A stretch of DNA of 64,000 bases. Origin: CAUZIZ01 sp965218775. GTDB taxonomy: Bacteria; Acidobacteriota; UBA6911; RPQK01; JAJDTT01. The notes under the pieces were generated by a model that was given only the letters and a program-made list of their open reading frames with translations, made no database searches and had not been told where the DNA came from. The position numbers and the translations under genes were made by a program. The stretch covers positions 1,488,001 through 1,552,000 of the forward strand of contig CBDCLS010000005.1 in NCBI GenBank assembly GCA_965218775.1, written 5' to 3'. This document shows, one piece after another, positions 34,587-43,250 of this stretch (its first letter is position 1; every line of letters begins with the position of its first letter).

Positions 34587-37070
34587 ATGAAACTACGCTC
34601 TTCCCTAACTCTGACGCAACGAGTCCTTCCTCTTCTCGCTCTCCTTCCGAGCCTGGCCTGTGGTCTGGGATCGGAGGAAGACTCCAAGGACCGCTTCCGA
34701 GAAATCGTGGACATCTCGAGGGACGAAAAGGCCCTGGCCGAGTATCTCAAAGCGGTCCCGCCGAAGGAGCCGGAGGAAGCTCTGAAGTCCTTTGAGACGG
34801 AAGACGGCTTCACCATGGAACTGGTGGCTCATGAACCTCTGGTCTACGATCCGGTTGCCGCGGCCTTCGATGAAAACGGCCGACTCTATGTCGCGGAGAT
34901 GCGTGACTATCCCTACCAGCCCGGCCCTGGAGAAAAGCCGATAGGGGTCGTCCGCTTGTTGGAGGACAGGGATGGGGACGGACGCTTCGACCAGAGTCAT
35001 GATTTCGCCGAGGAGCTGCTTTGGCCCACCGGAGTCACGGTCTGGAAGGGAGGGGTCTTCGTCACCGCTCCCCCAGACATCTGGTACCTGAAAGACACCG
35101 ACGGCGACAACAAGGCGGACGTTCGTAAGAAGATCTACACCGGATTCGGACACCAGAACGAACAGCAGATGATGAACAACATCATCTGGGGGGTGGACCA
35201 CAAGATCTATGGAATCGCCTCAGGCAATGGCGGCAGTGTCCAGAATGCAGACAAGCCGGATGCCGAGCCGGTCTCCCTTCTGAGTCGGGATTTTCGCTTC
35301 GATCCGATGAGCGGTGAATTCGAGACCACGACCCAGACCTTCCAGTTTGGACACTGTTTCGACGACTGGTACAACCGTTTCGTCTGTAACCAGGGCATGC
35401 CAGGACGCCATGTGGTGCTGCCCGCCCGCTACCTGGAGCGTAATCCCCATCTCTTCCTTGATCTCCACAAATGGCTGGCTTCCGGCTACAGGCAGGTGAA
35501 TCCCCTGGTCGAAGGCCAGACTCGGGTATACAAGATCAGCCCGGTCGAACGCTGGCGCACCATCCGCGAGGCTCGGCGCATCTTCGCCGGTTCCAGTGGT
35601 AGGAGCGCCGGGGTAGGCCATTACTACCTCACCGCCGGATCCGGCATGCAGGTCTACCGTGGCCACGCCTATCCCGAAAAGTATCGAGGGAGCTTCATCA
35701 TCGGTGCCAATACGGCGAATCTGATCCACCGGCGTGTCCTGGCGCGCGACGGGGTGACCTTTACCTCTCGGCGGGGCGAAGGAGAAGACACCGAGTTCGT
35801 CCGCTCTACCGACAACTGGTTTCGACCGGTCAATTCCTTGAACGCTCCAGATGGGACCTTCTACGTGCTCGACATGTCGCGGGAGTTGATCGAGGCCACC
35901 CACGTCCCTGGTCGAGTGATGAAGCACCTGGACTTTACGAGCGGACGAGACCGTGGGCGCATCTACCGACTGGCACCGCCCGACTTCAAGTCGCCTCCCC
36001 CACCCCAACTGGGTGAGGCCAGTGTTGAGGAACTGGTATCGCATCTGGAACATCCTGGTGGATGGTGGCGCGACACCGCTCACCGATTGATCTACGAGCG
36101 TCAGGACCCCGCGGCAGTACCGTTGCTACGACGCCTTTTCAGAGAAAGTGCGAAACCTCTGGCCCGGATGCACGCACTCTGGTCCCTGAAAGGAATGGGA
36201 GCGCTGCTAGATTCCGATCTGACTCGTGGTCTAGACGATTCGTCGTCCGGTGTTCGGACCCATGCCGTGCGTCTGTCCGAGCCGAGAGTAGGCCGCAGTC
36301 CCCGATTGTTTCAGAAGGTTCTGGCGCTGGCAGGAGACCAGGATCCGCGAGTCCGATTTCGGGTAGCGCTGGCGCTGGGGGAAACCAAGGGTCGCGGGGC
36401 CTTACCGGGACTGGCCCGCATCGCCGGGAAAGACACTGGTGATTTCTGGATCCGAAACGCTGTCCTGAGTTCCAGTGCTGAATTTGGGGACCGCCTTTTC
36501 GAGACGTTGGTAAAACAAGAGGGATTCTTGGACAACCCGGACTCGGGGGAATGGCTATCTCTGCTAGCCCAGGCGATGGGAGCCAGGGACATCTCCTCGG
36601 AGATCCGGCGCGTGATGCAAACGACTGCCGGCCACGCTGCTCTGGTCGACAATCCCGAAACCCAGCAGAACATCGTCGCCGGCCTGGCCCAGGGACTCGT
36701 ACTTTCAGGAAAGTCACTCCCCGGCCTCAAGAACCTTCCTCCGGAGGCAGCCCGGATGATTGAGAATCTGATGGAACGATCGCTGACGGTGGCCAACGAT
36801 GATGGAGCACTCGAAGATCAGCGGCTGGAGGCCATCCGTTTTCTCAGCCACGGCACCTTGGAGCGAGGAAAAGAGACGCTGACTCCCCTGATCGATCCAA
36901 AGCAGCCGCAAGCCGTGCAGTTAGCCGCGATTGATGCCCTGACGAATTTCGACGACCCCGCGATTGCCTCTCTCTTGCTGGGACCCTGGTCTAGCCACTC
37001 TCCCCAGGCCAGAAGCAAGGTCCTGGAAGGCCTGATGTCGCGCCAGCGCCCTGGACCCGGGCTTTGTTGA
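34587..37070 (+). CDS. PVC-type heme-binding lipoprotein, N-terminal part (frameshifted gene)
   Basis: This frame encodes a lipobox (SLACG near residue 25), the PVC-type propeller-dehydrogenase-like domain (FTMELVAHEPLVYDPVAAAF, NGRLYVAEMRDYPY, IWGVDHKIYGIASGNGG) and HEAT-like repeats from about residue 480. It ends prematurely at QRPGPGLC, just where homologues continue. The continuation lies in another phase at 37064-37768, so a single-base indel near 37040-37050 splits one gene of about 1060 codons. These proteins are probably periplasmic membrane-bound dehydrogenases whose substrates are unknown. Confidence 0.85.
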   Translation: MKLRSSLTLTQRVLPLLALLPSLACGLGSEEDSKDRFREIVDISRDEKALAEYLKAVPPKEPEEALKSFETEDGFTMELVAHEPLVYDPVAAAFDENGRLYVAEMRDYPYQPGPGEKPIGVVRLLEDRDGDGRFDQSHDFAEELLWPTGVTVWKGGVFVTAPPDIWYLKDTDGDNKADVRKKIYTGFGHQNEQQMMNNIIWGVDHKIYGIASGNGGSVQNADKPDAEPVSLLSRDFRFDPMSGEFETTTQTFQFGHCFDDWYNRFVCNQGMPGRHVVLPARYLERNPHLFLDLHKWLASGYRQVNPLVEGQTRVYKISPVERWRTIREARRIFAGSSGRSAGVGHYYLTAGSGMQVYRGHAYPEKYRGSFIIGANTANLIHRRVLARDGVTFTSRRGEGEDTEFVRSTDNWFRPVNSLNAPDGTFYVLDMSRELIEATHVPGRVMKHLDFTSGRDRGRIYRLAPPDFKSPPPPQLGEASVEELVSHLEHPGGWWRDTAHRLIYERQDPAAVPLLRRLFRESAKPLARMHALWSLKGMGALLDSDLTRGLDDSSSGVRTHAVRLSEPRVGRSPRLFQKVLALAGDQDPRVRFRVALALGETKGRGALPGLARIAGKDTGDFWIRNAVLSSSAEFGDRLFETLVKQEGFLDNPDSGEWLSLLAQAMGARDISSEIRRVMQTTAGHAALVDNPETQQNIVAGLAQGLVLSGKSLPGLKNLPPEAARMIENLMERSLTVANDDGALEDQRLEAIRFLSHGTLERGKETLTPLIDPKQPQAVQLAAIDALTNFDDPAIASLLLGPWSSHSPQARSKVLEGLMSRQRPGPGLC

Positions 37071-37768
37071 AGGCCGTCGAGGAGGACCAGGTAGCAGTAA
37101 GCCAGATCGATCTCAAACGCCGTGAGTTGATGATGAACCACGACGATAAAGCGATTCGTGAGCAAGCGGTTCGACTCTTTGGCTCCCAGGCTCCGGGGCC
37201 CCGCCAAGCCGCCCTGGACGACTATCAAGCGGCGTTGAACCTGAAGGGCCACAAGGAACGCGGCGAGGAAGTCTACGCTCGCGAGTGCGTCAAGTGCCAT
37301 CGGCTCTCATCCCGCGAGCATCCAATCGGACCCAACCTGATCCGGGGATCTGAAAAGGATCCCGAATCCCTGCTCACCAACATCCTGGATCCCAACCGGT
37401 TCGTCGAGCCCCAGTACCTGTCTTACGTTGTGACCGACCAAAGAGGGGGACTCTATACCGGGATTCTCTCGGAGGAGACTTCGACCAGCATCACATTGGT
37501 GGAAGGGCAAGACCTTTCGAACACACTCCAAAGAAAAGAGATCAAGGAGATTCGGGCAACCGGGAATTCCCTGATGCCAGAAGGGCTCGAAGAGAATATC
37601 GGCCACCAGGAAATGGCCGACCTGATCTCGTTCATCCTGGCCTACCAATACGAGGTCGGAACCGAGAGTGCCGGCCTCGCGCCGGGTGAAGAAGTGTACG
37701 AGGAGATGGAACTCCACCCCTCCCTGCGCCAAGGCGGCCAGTCAACTCATCCCAACCGAATAAGATAG
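37064..37768 (+). CDS. PVC-type heme-binding lipoprotein, C-terminal part (frameshifted gene)
   Basis: Continuation of the upstream gene in a different frame: in-phase sequence before the listed start reads APWTRALLKAVEEDQVAV, which fits the homologous junction. It carries the heme c motif ECVKCHRLSS (CxxCH) and the conserved HPIGPNLIRGSEKDPESL and NILDPNRFVEPQYLSYVV of the PVC heme-binding domain, with EENIGHQEMADLISFILAY near the end. It is unlikely to be made alone as a secreted protein, because it lacks a signal peptide. Confidence 0.85.
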   Translation: MLKAVEEDQVAVSQIDLKRRELMMNHDDKAIREQAVRLFGSQAPGPRQAALDDYQAALNLKGHKERGEEVYARECVKCHRLSSREHPIGPNLIRGSEKDPESLLTNILDPNRFVEPQYLSYVVTDQRGGLYTGILSEETSTSITLVEGQDLSNTLQRKEIKEIRATGNSLMPEGLEENIGHQEMADLISFILAYQYEVGTESAGLAPGEEVYEEMELHPSLRQGGQSTHPNRIR

Positions 37769-37813
37769 AGCAGCCCTTCGATCCCCGGGCCATGAAAACA
37801 GTGGGTTGATCCG

Positions 37814-38458
37814 ATGTCAGATGAGAACCGATCCCAGCATGCGGGTTCCTTCCAATACCAAGACTCGAGGCCGCAATGCACCGCCACCTACCTATTGCCG
37901 GCGGTTCTCCAGATCCTTCAAGAGGAATCGCAGCTCGAGGTTCAGGGAAAGCGCCTATTCGAAATCGGCTGTGGCAGCGGTGCAACTGCCTTCACGTTGA
38001 GCCAGCTGGGCTACGAGGTCACTGGGATCGACCCTTCGAGCAGCGGTATCGAACTGGCAAACCGGAACTATCCTGACCTCAAGCTCTTTCCGGGAAGCGC
38101 CTACGATGACCTGGCTGCCAGCTACGGAGTCTTTCCTGCAGTGATCAGCCTTGACGTCATTGAACACTGTTTCTATCCCCGTCAATTCGCGAAGGCCTTC
38201 TACGAGTTGTTGGCAGCAGACGGCCTCGGCATTATCTCGACGCCCTTTCATGGATATTGGAAAAATCTGGCGATCTCGCTTCTGGGAAAATGGGACAGCC
38301 ACCTTTCTCCGCTCTGGGATCACGGCCACATAAAGTTCTTTTCGAAGAAGACCCTGACGGCAATACTTCAGGAAGCAGGTTTTCTCGAGGTTCGCTTTGT
38401 TCGCGCCGGAGGCCTTCCGGGATTCGCCAAGTCGATGGTTGCTATTGTCCGGAAGTAA
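37814..38458 (+). CDS. Class I SAM-dependent methyltransferase
   Basis: The 214-residue protein has motif I RLFEIGCGSGATAFTL, the acidic loop VTGIDPSSSGIELA, post-motif VISLDVIEHCFYPRQF and a C-terminal FFSKKTLTAILQEAGF. It belongs to the UbiG/Methyltransf_23 type with unknown acceptor. It lies between the heme-binding gene and the sigma-54 promoter of the polysaccharide operon, and may relate to either or neither. Confidence 0.85.
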   Translation: MSDENRSQHAGSFQYQDSRPQCTATYLLPAVLQILQEESQLEVQGKRLFEIGCGSGATAFTLSQLGYEVTGIDPSSSGIELANRNYPDLKLFPGSAYDDLAASYGVFPAVISLDVIEHCFYPRQFAKAFYELLAADGLGIISTPFHGYWKNLAISLLGKWDSHLSPLWDHGHIKFFSKKTLTAILQEAGFLEVRFVRAGGLPGFAKSMVAIVRK

Positions 38459-38659
38459 CTGACTACAGCTGCCCGGACGCCAGCAAAATGTCAGACGCGT
38501 CAGAATTTCTTCTGGGCGAACCGTCTATGCCAGATCGGGAATCCCCGCTGAGTAGAGGAAGAACGATTTGACGGACATCCCTAACTCCCTTTGTTTCAAA
38601 TCTTTGCTGCTCCATCCGCCCAAACCTCCGGTGGCCGCCATCCTGATTTCTAGATCGAT

Positions 38660-38676
38660 TTGGCACCATTCTTGCT
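38660..38676 (+). promoter_or_regulatory. Sigma-54 (RpoN) -24/-12 promoter
   Basis: TTGGCACCATTCTTGCT matches the consensus TTGGCAC-N5-TTGCW in every defined position, with GG at -24 and GC at -12. Transcription should start near 38687, giving a leader of about 135 bases before the ATG at 38822, which has a strong AAGGAG site. Transcription would need an enhancer-binding activator, not present in the window. Between 38459 and 38821 there is no gene. Confidence 0.7.
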
Positions 38677-38821
38677 GTCACTCGGGCCTGTAACCGAGGG
38701 GGGCGAAGCGCACCCACAGCCAGGAATCCTCTCGGGAGCATCAAGGCCTGTTCAGATCCACATATCGCCTTTGGGTACCGTACGTCAATCAACCGTTTTC
38801 TAAAAAACAAGGAGATCAACG

Positions 38822-39274
38822 ATGGATGTCAATCTTGCCGAACTAATAGAAAAGGTCAATGTCAAAATCTCGACTTTGGACGACGAAAAGGTTCAGATTC
38901 AGAGTCGTATCGAAGACATTGATAACGAAAAAACAGCCATGCAGAAACACTTCGAGGCTATCGACGCCGTGTCCACCTTAGCCGAGGAGTTCGCCATGGA
39001 AAAGGATGAGTTCGCCATGGAGAAGGATGAGTTCGCCATGGAAGAGATGGACCCTGCCGAAGGTGGGGACGGCTTCGAGAGCGACCCGGGTGACGGGGTT
39101 GAACCCGAGATACTAGCATCCGATTCCGACGCAGAAGGCGAGTCCGACATAAGTGAGGTGGAGAGGTCAAGAAAAGGCGACGTGCTCAGCTATCTGAAGG
39201 AACAACTAGATGCTGAGGAGGCCGATGATGCGTCACAAGATCGTGATGATGATGCCCTGAGCTTGAGAGCATGA
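38822..39274 (+). CDS. Small acidic coiled-coil protein with EFAMEKD repeats
   Basis: The 150-residue protein has a coiled-coil start (LIEKVNVKISTLDDEKVQIQ), a triple EFAMEKD repeat at residues 56-76, a very acidic Gly/Asp/Glu linker, and a short helix with GDVLSYLKEQLDAEE. No signal peptide or membrane helix is present. I do not recognise a family. It is the first gene after the sigma-54 promoter and overlaps the fucose-synthase relic by ATGA, so it may regulate or scaffold the polysaccharide machinery; this is inference. Confidence 0.75.
   Translation: MDVNLAELIEKVNVKISTLDDEKVQIQSRIEDIDNEKTAMQKHFEAIDAVSTLAEEFAMEKDEFAMEKDEFAMEEMDPAEGGDGFESDPGDGVEPEILASDSDAEGESDISEVERSRKGDVLSYLKEQLDAEEADDASQDRDDDALSLRA
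38987..39049 (+). repeat. Three in-frame 21-bp tandem repeats
   Basis: The unit GAGTTCGCCATGGARAAGGAT occurs two full times and once with a changed end, each encoding EFAMEKD (the last EFAMEEM). The near-identity of the DNA indicates recent expansion by slippage. Confidence 0.85.
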
Positions 39275-39624
39275 AGACTTCAACCCCCGATCCGGAGCAA
39301 GTCATCTATGTCGCCGGCCATCGGGGTCTGGTCGGATCAGCCCTACTCAGGTGCTTGCAGAGGGCGGGCTACTTAAACCTCCTCACTCGCCCTCATGAGG
39401 AGTTGGAGCTGACCGATCAGCGGGCCGTCCGCAGCTTTTTCAGCAGCTAGAGAATCGACTACGTGGTTCTGGCAGCCGCAAAGGCGGGAGGGATTCACAG
39501 CAACGACACCTATCCGGCCGATTTCATCTATGACAACCTCTTGATTCAAGCTCGAACGGAGCACCCCAAACTCCATCCGTTCGTCCGTACCAACCCGGAG
39601 TCAGGGCCAAGCCTGTCGTCATGA
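39271..39624 (+). pseudogene. fcl: GDP-L-fucose synthase remnant
   Basis: From the ATG at 39271 the frame reads VIYVAGHRGLVGSALLRCLQ (NADP-binding GxxGxxG), then ELTDQRAVRSFFSS, a TAG at 39448-39450, and in phase RIDYVVLAAAKAGGI and NDTYPADFIYDNLLIQA, all close to the N-terminus of GDP-fucose synthases (NAD-dependent epimerase type). After about residue 95 the similarity is lost and the frame ends at 39624. The catalytic Tyr/Lys region and the rest (about 220 residues) are missing. The gene is dead through a stop and a large deletion; it probably once supplied GDP-fucose to this cluster. Confidence 0.85.
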
Positions 39625-40484
39625 GTGTCTCTTTAGAGGGACCGATTCAAAACCCTTACCTCGCTTCCGAGCAAGAAGTGTTGATCGCGCCATCCCGGGG
39701 CCGGCGGAAGCTGGACTTGAGAGAGCTGTGGAACTACCGAGAACTCCTTTGGGTGCTCACAGCACGAGACATCAAGGTCCGCTATCAGCAGACTCTGATT
39801 GGGGTGGCCTGGACGGTGTTCCAACCGGTCGTTACGATGTTGGTCTTTACCCTCATTTTCGGTTGGGTGGTCCGGCTGCCATCGGAGGGCTTTCCCTACC
39901 CCCTATTCCTCTACTCCGGCTTACTACCTTGGACGTTCTTCGCCAGTGCCTTGACCAGTTCCGGGGGATCGCTGGTGTCATCCTCGAATCTTGTGAGCAA
40001 AGTCTATTTTCCACGTCTTGTCATCCCAATCGCTTCGGTCGGAGCCGGGCTTGTCAACCTCGCAATCTCCCTGGCCGTGTTAATCGGCTTGATGACTTAC
40101 TACAGTATAGGTTGGACTACCAACCTCCTGTTTGCTCCCCTCCTGATTGCGGCGGTATCCTTCGCAGCCCTTGGAATCGGGACCTTCCTGTCTGCTCTGA
40201 ACGTAGCCTACCGAGATGTTGGCAACATCCTGCCACTGACACTTCAGATTTGGATGTTCCTCACACCAATCTTGTACTCGCCGACGATGGTCCCTGAACG
40301 ATGGCGTTGGCTGATCGACCTGAACCCCATGACCGGAATCGTAGGAGCCTTTCGCACCGTCTTTCTGGGCCAGCCTTGGGATCACGTCTCTCTTGCTATC
40401 TCGCTGGGCCTTTCGTGCTTGTTCTTCTGGGGCGGACTCCTGTACTTCCAAAGCGTCGAGAGGGATTTTGCCGACGTTATCTAA
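39621..40484 (+). CDS. wzm: Polysaccharide ABC transporter permease (Wzm/ABC-2 type)
   Basis: The 287-residue protein begins with a soluble segment (LDLRELWNYRELLWVLTARDIKVRYQQ), the normal ABC-2 opening, and then six hydrophobic helices, including VTMLVFTLIFGWVV, FLYSGLLPWTFFASAL and WMFLTPILYSP. It would form the membrane channel that moves lipid-linked O-antigen or capsular polysaccharide across the inner membrane, with the ATPase encoded after the 312-bp repeat-bearing gap. Its start overlaps the end of the fucose-synthase relic. Confidence 0.93.
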   Translation: MSVSLEGPIQNPYLASEQEVLIAPSRGRRKLDLRELWNYRELLWVLTARDIKVRYQQTLIGVAWTVFQPVVTMLVFTLIFGWVVRLPSEGFPYPLFLYSGLLPWTFFASALTSSGGSLVSSSNLVSKVYFPRLVIPIASVGAGLVNLAISLAVLIGLMTYYSIGWTTNLLFAPLLIAAVSFAALGIGTFLSALNVAYRDVGNILPLTLQIWMFLTPILYSPTMVPERWRWLIDLNPMTGIVGAFRTVFLGQPWDHVSLAISLGLSCLFFWGGLLYFQSVERDFADVI

Positions 40485-40507
40485 CCTGATGAAACTTGAT
40501 TGGCGAA

Positions 40508-40585
40508 CGTAGCTTTGGCCTCCAGGCCGAAGTCTTATTCTCCTGAGCCTCTGGCTCGGACGGCGGCCTGGAGCCCACCGCTACG
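40508..40585. repeat. Hairpin-forming intergenic repeat between wzm and wzt
   Basis: CGTAGCTTTGGCCTCCAGGC (starting 40508) pairs with GCCTGGAGCCCACCGCTACG (ending 40585), about 19 of 22 arm positions matching in the full arms. The element plus a second AAAAGGGGACAGAGAC stretch at about 40758 separates two genes that are normally adjacent. The remaining gap 40485-40796 holds no gene. Confidence 0.7.
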
Positions 40586-40796
40586 CCGGACCCAAAGTAT
40601 CCTTGTGAATGATCCGGCTCGCAGCCGATGGCGGGGCTAACCTGAAACTTGATTTGGTTGTTTCTTGAGGAACAAGGGTGTAACCCATTGATTCAGTGAT
40701 TTTTAGGTCAGGGGAGCCTGAAGCGCGAGCGAGGGGTTGGGAATCGGCGAGATCTAGTAAAAGGGGACAGAGACTTTCTGAGTCCCTCTTTCAACC

Positions 40797-42200
40797 GTGG
40801 CCATGACACTCCCAGAAGCGCTCCCTCCCGGCTCCAGCGGTCTCGGCCTAGGTGCTGAGACAAGCATCGTCCGGCCACCGGCGATCCGCGTTTCGAACCT
40901 TGGAAAGCTGTTCCGGATAGGCGTGCGAAACCAGCCTGCCGAAACACTGAGAGAAGCCCTGTCAGACCTACCCTCATTCTTTCGGCGATGGGGTGCCCCT
41001 CGAGATAAGCAGCAATTCTGGGCACTCAGAGGGGTTTCTTTCGAGGTTCAGGAAGGCGAAGTAGTCGGCGTTATCGGTGCCAATGGAGCGGGAAAGAGTA
41101 CTCTATTGAAGATATTGAGCCGAATCTCAGAGCCGACTACTGGGACTGCAAGACTACGAGGTCGCGTCTCCAGTCTGCTGGAGATTGGCACGGGATTCCA
41201 TCGGGAGCTCACCGGTCTGGAGAACATCTATCTCAGTGGTGCCATCCTGGGTATGCGTCGAGAAGAAATTCGGCGCAAGGTAGATGAAATCGTAGCCTTC
41301 TCAGGAATCGATCGGTTCATCGAGACGCCTGTCAAACACTATTCTTCAGGCATGTACGTACGGCTTGCGTTTGCGGTCGCAGCGTATCTGGAACCGGATA
41401 TCCTGCTGGTGGATGAGGTTCTGGCAGTTGGAGACGCCGAGTTTCAAAAGAGATGCTTGAACCGGATGAACAAAGCCGGCCAGGAAGGTCGGACCGTCCT
41501 TTTCGTAAGCCACAACATGTCCGCGGTCAGGAAGCTTTGTTCGCGTGCGATCCTGCTGGATCGGGGTCGGATTAAGGAAGTCGGAGACAGCTTTTCCGTA
41601 ACAGAAGCCTACCTGAAGAACCTCTCGAACGACAGCTGTCGGAACCCTTCCCTTCCGCCCGGCTTCTTGTTCGCTCGACAGCCAACCGTCGGTACGAAGT
41701 TCGCCATAACCGCAATTCAGATGCTGGACGCAGCCGGGAAACCTCTTTCGGTGCTGGGAACCTGGGACTATGTTCGCTTCAGGATCCACTTTTCGGCGAC
41801 CGAGAGGTCCCAACGCGGTTCCGTAGTCTTCAAGATCCAGACCAACGACAATACGCCGATCCTTCTCTGCTCGACGCAACCAGACTCGACCCTACCGCTC
41901 CCCATCGAAGCAGGGACTCAAGCCGTAGACTGCGTGTTCCCCAAATGGCCGCTGGCAGAAGGGGAATACACCGTCGGCGTAGGGCTTGCTATTCCGACCG
42001 TCGAGTACCTTGCTTGGGAAGAGAACGTGTGCGAACTCCAAACGGTCGGACGAGACGTCTTCGGATCGGGTCTTGCGCCATCGTCAGATCGTTACCTGGT
42101 CGCGGCTCCCCATTATTGGGAAACCGCTTCTGCTTCGCTGTCTGCCTCAGACCAAGAGCCAGCCGATATCGAGGTACCAGGGGTACAGTACGCCCACTGA
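40797..42200 (+). CDS. wzt: Polysaccharide ABC transporter ATP-binding protein with C-terminal carbohydrate-binding-type domain (Wzt)
   Basis: The 467-residue protein has Walker A GANGAGKST, a signature HYSSGMYVRLAFAVA, Walker B ILLVDEVLAVGD and the H-loop VSHNM, then a C-terminal domain of about 170 residues (TKFAITAIQMLDAAG, PLAEGEYTVGVGL) like the O-antigen-binding domain of Wzt. Such a domain recognises the finished chain end before export. The likely start is GTG 40797 or ATG 40803. With Wzm it defines an ABC-transporter-dependent polysaccharide pathway. Confidence 0.93.
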   Translation: MAMTLPEALPPGSSGLGLGAETSIVRPPAIRVSNLGKLFRIGVRNQPAETLREALSDLPSFFRRWGAPRDKQQFWALRGVSFEVQEGEVVGVIGANGAGKSTLLKILSRISEPTTGTARLRGRVSSLLEIGTGFHRELTGLENIYLSGAILGMRREEIRRKVDEIVAFSGIDRFIETPVKHYSSGMYVRLAFAVAAYLEPDILLVDEVLAVGDAEFQKRCLNRMNKAGQEGRTVLFVSHNMSAVRKLCSRAILLDRGRIKEVGDSFSVTEAYLKNLSNDSCRNPSLPPGFLFARQPTVGTKFAITAIQMLDAAGKPLSVLGTWDYVRFRIHFSATERSQRGSVVFKIQTNDNTPILLCSTQPDSTLPLPIEAGTQAVDCVFPKWPLAEGEYTVGVGLAIPTVEYLAWEENVCELQTVGRDVFGSGLAPSSDRYLVAAPHYWETASASLSASDQEPADIEVPGVQYAH

Positions 42201-42250
42201 TTCTCCTTACTTGGCCGCTGAACTGCAAACCCATGCAATCATCCTGGCCC

Positions 42251-42446
42251 TCCCTTAGGGTTCGTTCAAGAATAACTTCGCAGAGTTGGCGCTCAGATTT
42301 GCGCCAGATTAGGTCGCGAACGATTGAGCGAAACCGCAGGCGTAGCCAGGCCTACGTTGAGGTTTTCGCGATTGAGGAGCGGCCGAAGATGGTGTGAATC
42401 TGAGATGCCAGAATGTGAAGCTATTTTTGAACGAGCCCTGAAGGGA
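42251..42446. repeat. About 195-bp palindromic mobile-type repeat overlapping a gene start
   Basis: The left arm starts TCCCTTAGGGTTCGTTCAAG and continues ..AACTTCGCAGAGTTGGCGCT; the right arm, read in reverse complement, starts TCCCTTCAGGGCTCGTTCAA and continues similarly. Inner arms (GGTCGCGAACGATTGAGCGA and GCGATTGAGGAGCGGCC) pair as well. No coding capacity is present inside. It resembles MITE-like palindromes carried in many copies by environmental genomes. Confidence 0.8.
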
Positions 42447-43250
42447 CTCAAGAGACATCTCAGAACCCGCTCTGTTCGTCGGAGGGTTGCCCGTGCCGAT
42501 AATCCCTACGCTACGCACATTCCTATTCTGGTGGGACTTGCCAGTGTCTGGAGGATACGTCGAGTGGTGGAGTTTGGCTCCGGTCTCTACAGCACTTTGA
42601 CCTTCCTGAACCGAGCTGTCTTTCCCCACCTTCAGGAACTGTGCTCCTTTGAGAATGACGAAGAGTGGGCTACCCGAGTGCGACAGTCCGTCGCAGGCGA
42701 GCCAAGGCACAAACTAACAAGCGTACAGGGTGGCATGAGCACTGCTCCGAGACAGTTTCAATTCGCCGACTTCGACCTCGTGTTCATCGATGACTCGACC
42801 TCCCTACCCGAGCGACTAGAGACGATTGAGGCTGTGGGGAAAAGCTGCGGCGACCAGGTGGTCATCGTCATACACGACTACGAGGAGCTGGAGTATAGAA
42901 AAACGGCCTTCCAGCATCTGGGATTCATGCGGAGACACTTTATATTCACGGCCCTCAATCCAAATACCGGCGTTCTCTCGAACTCAGGAAGGGACGTTCA
43001 GCGCCGTCTGAGGGAGATCGACCGGCGCATTTCGTCCTACTCTTCCAGCATCGCGCTGGAGGATCTGGATGGATGGTCGGCTGTCCTCACTGGCACACCG
43101 AGCGACGGCTGCCAGGCAATGCGCCAAGGCAGCGGGGGAGAAGCCGATGAGGGCACACTATTGGGGCAAAGCAATCTCCTCGAACTGCCAGCTGCAGTGT
43201 GGCCGGCTACAGATGGCGAGTCGAAACGTAACGAGGTAGGCAGATGTTGA
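42405..43250 (+). CDS. Class I SAM-dependent methyltransferase-like protein, start inside a palindromic repeat
   Basis: The 281-residue protein has RRVVEFGSGLYSTLTFLN (SAM-binding motif I), FADFDLVFIDDSTSLPERLE and VVIVIHDYEELEY, similar to O-methyltransferase-like domains in polysaccharide clusters. The only sensible start codon, ATG 42405, and its first 14 codons lie in the right arm of the palindrome at 42251-42446. The original N-terminus may have been replaced. The C-terminal 60 residues are unconserved. It overlaps the epimerase gene by seven bases. Confidence 0.75.
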   Translation: MPECEAIFERALKGLKRHLRTRSVRRRVARADNPYATHIPILVGLASVWRIRRVVEFGSGLYSTLTFLNRAVFPHLQELCSFENDEEWATRVRQSVAGEPRHKLTSVQGGMSTAPRQFQFADFDLVFIDDSTSLPERLETIEAVGKSCGDQVVIVIHDYEELEYRKTAFQHLGFMRRHFIFTALNPNTGVLSNSGRDVQRRLREIDRRISSYSSSIALEDLDGWSAVLTGTPSDGCQAMRQGSGGEADEGTLLGQSNLLELPAAVWPATDGESKRNEVGRC

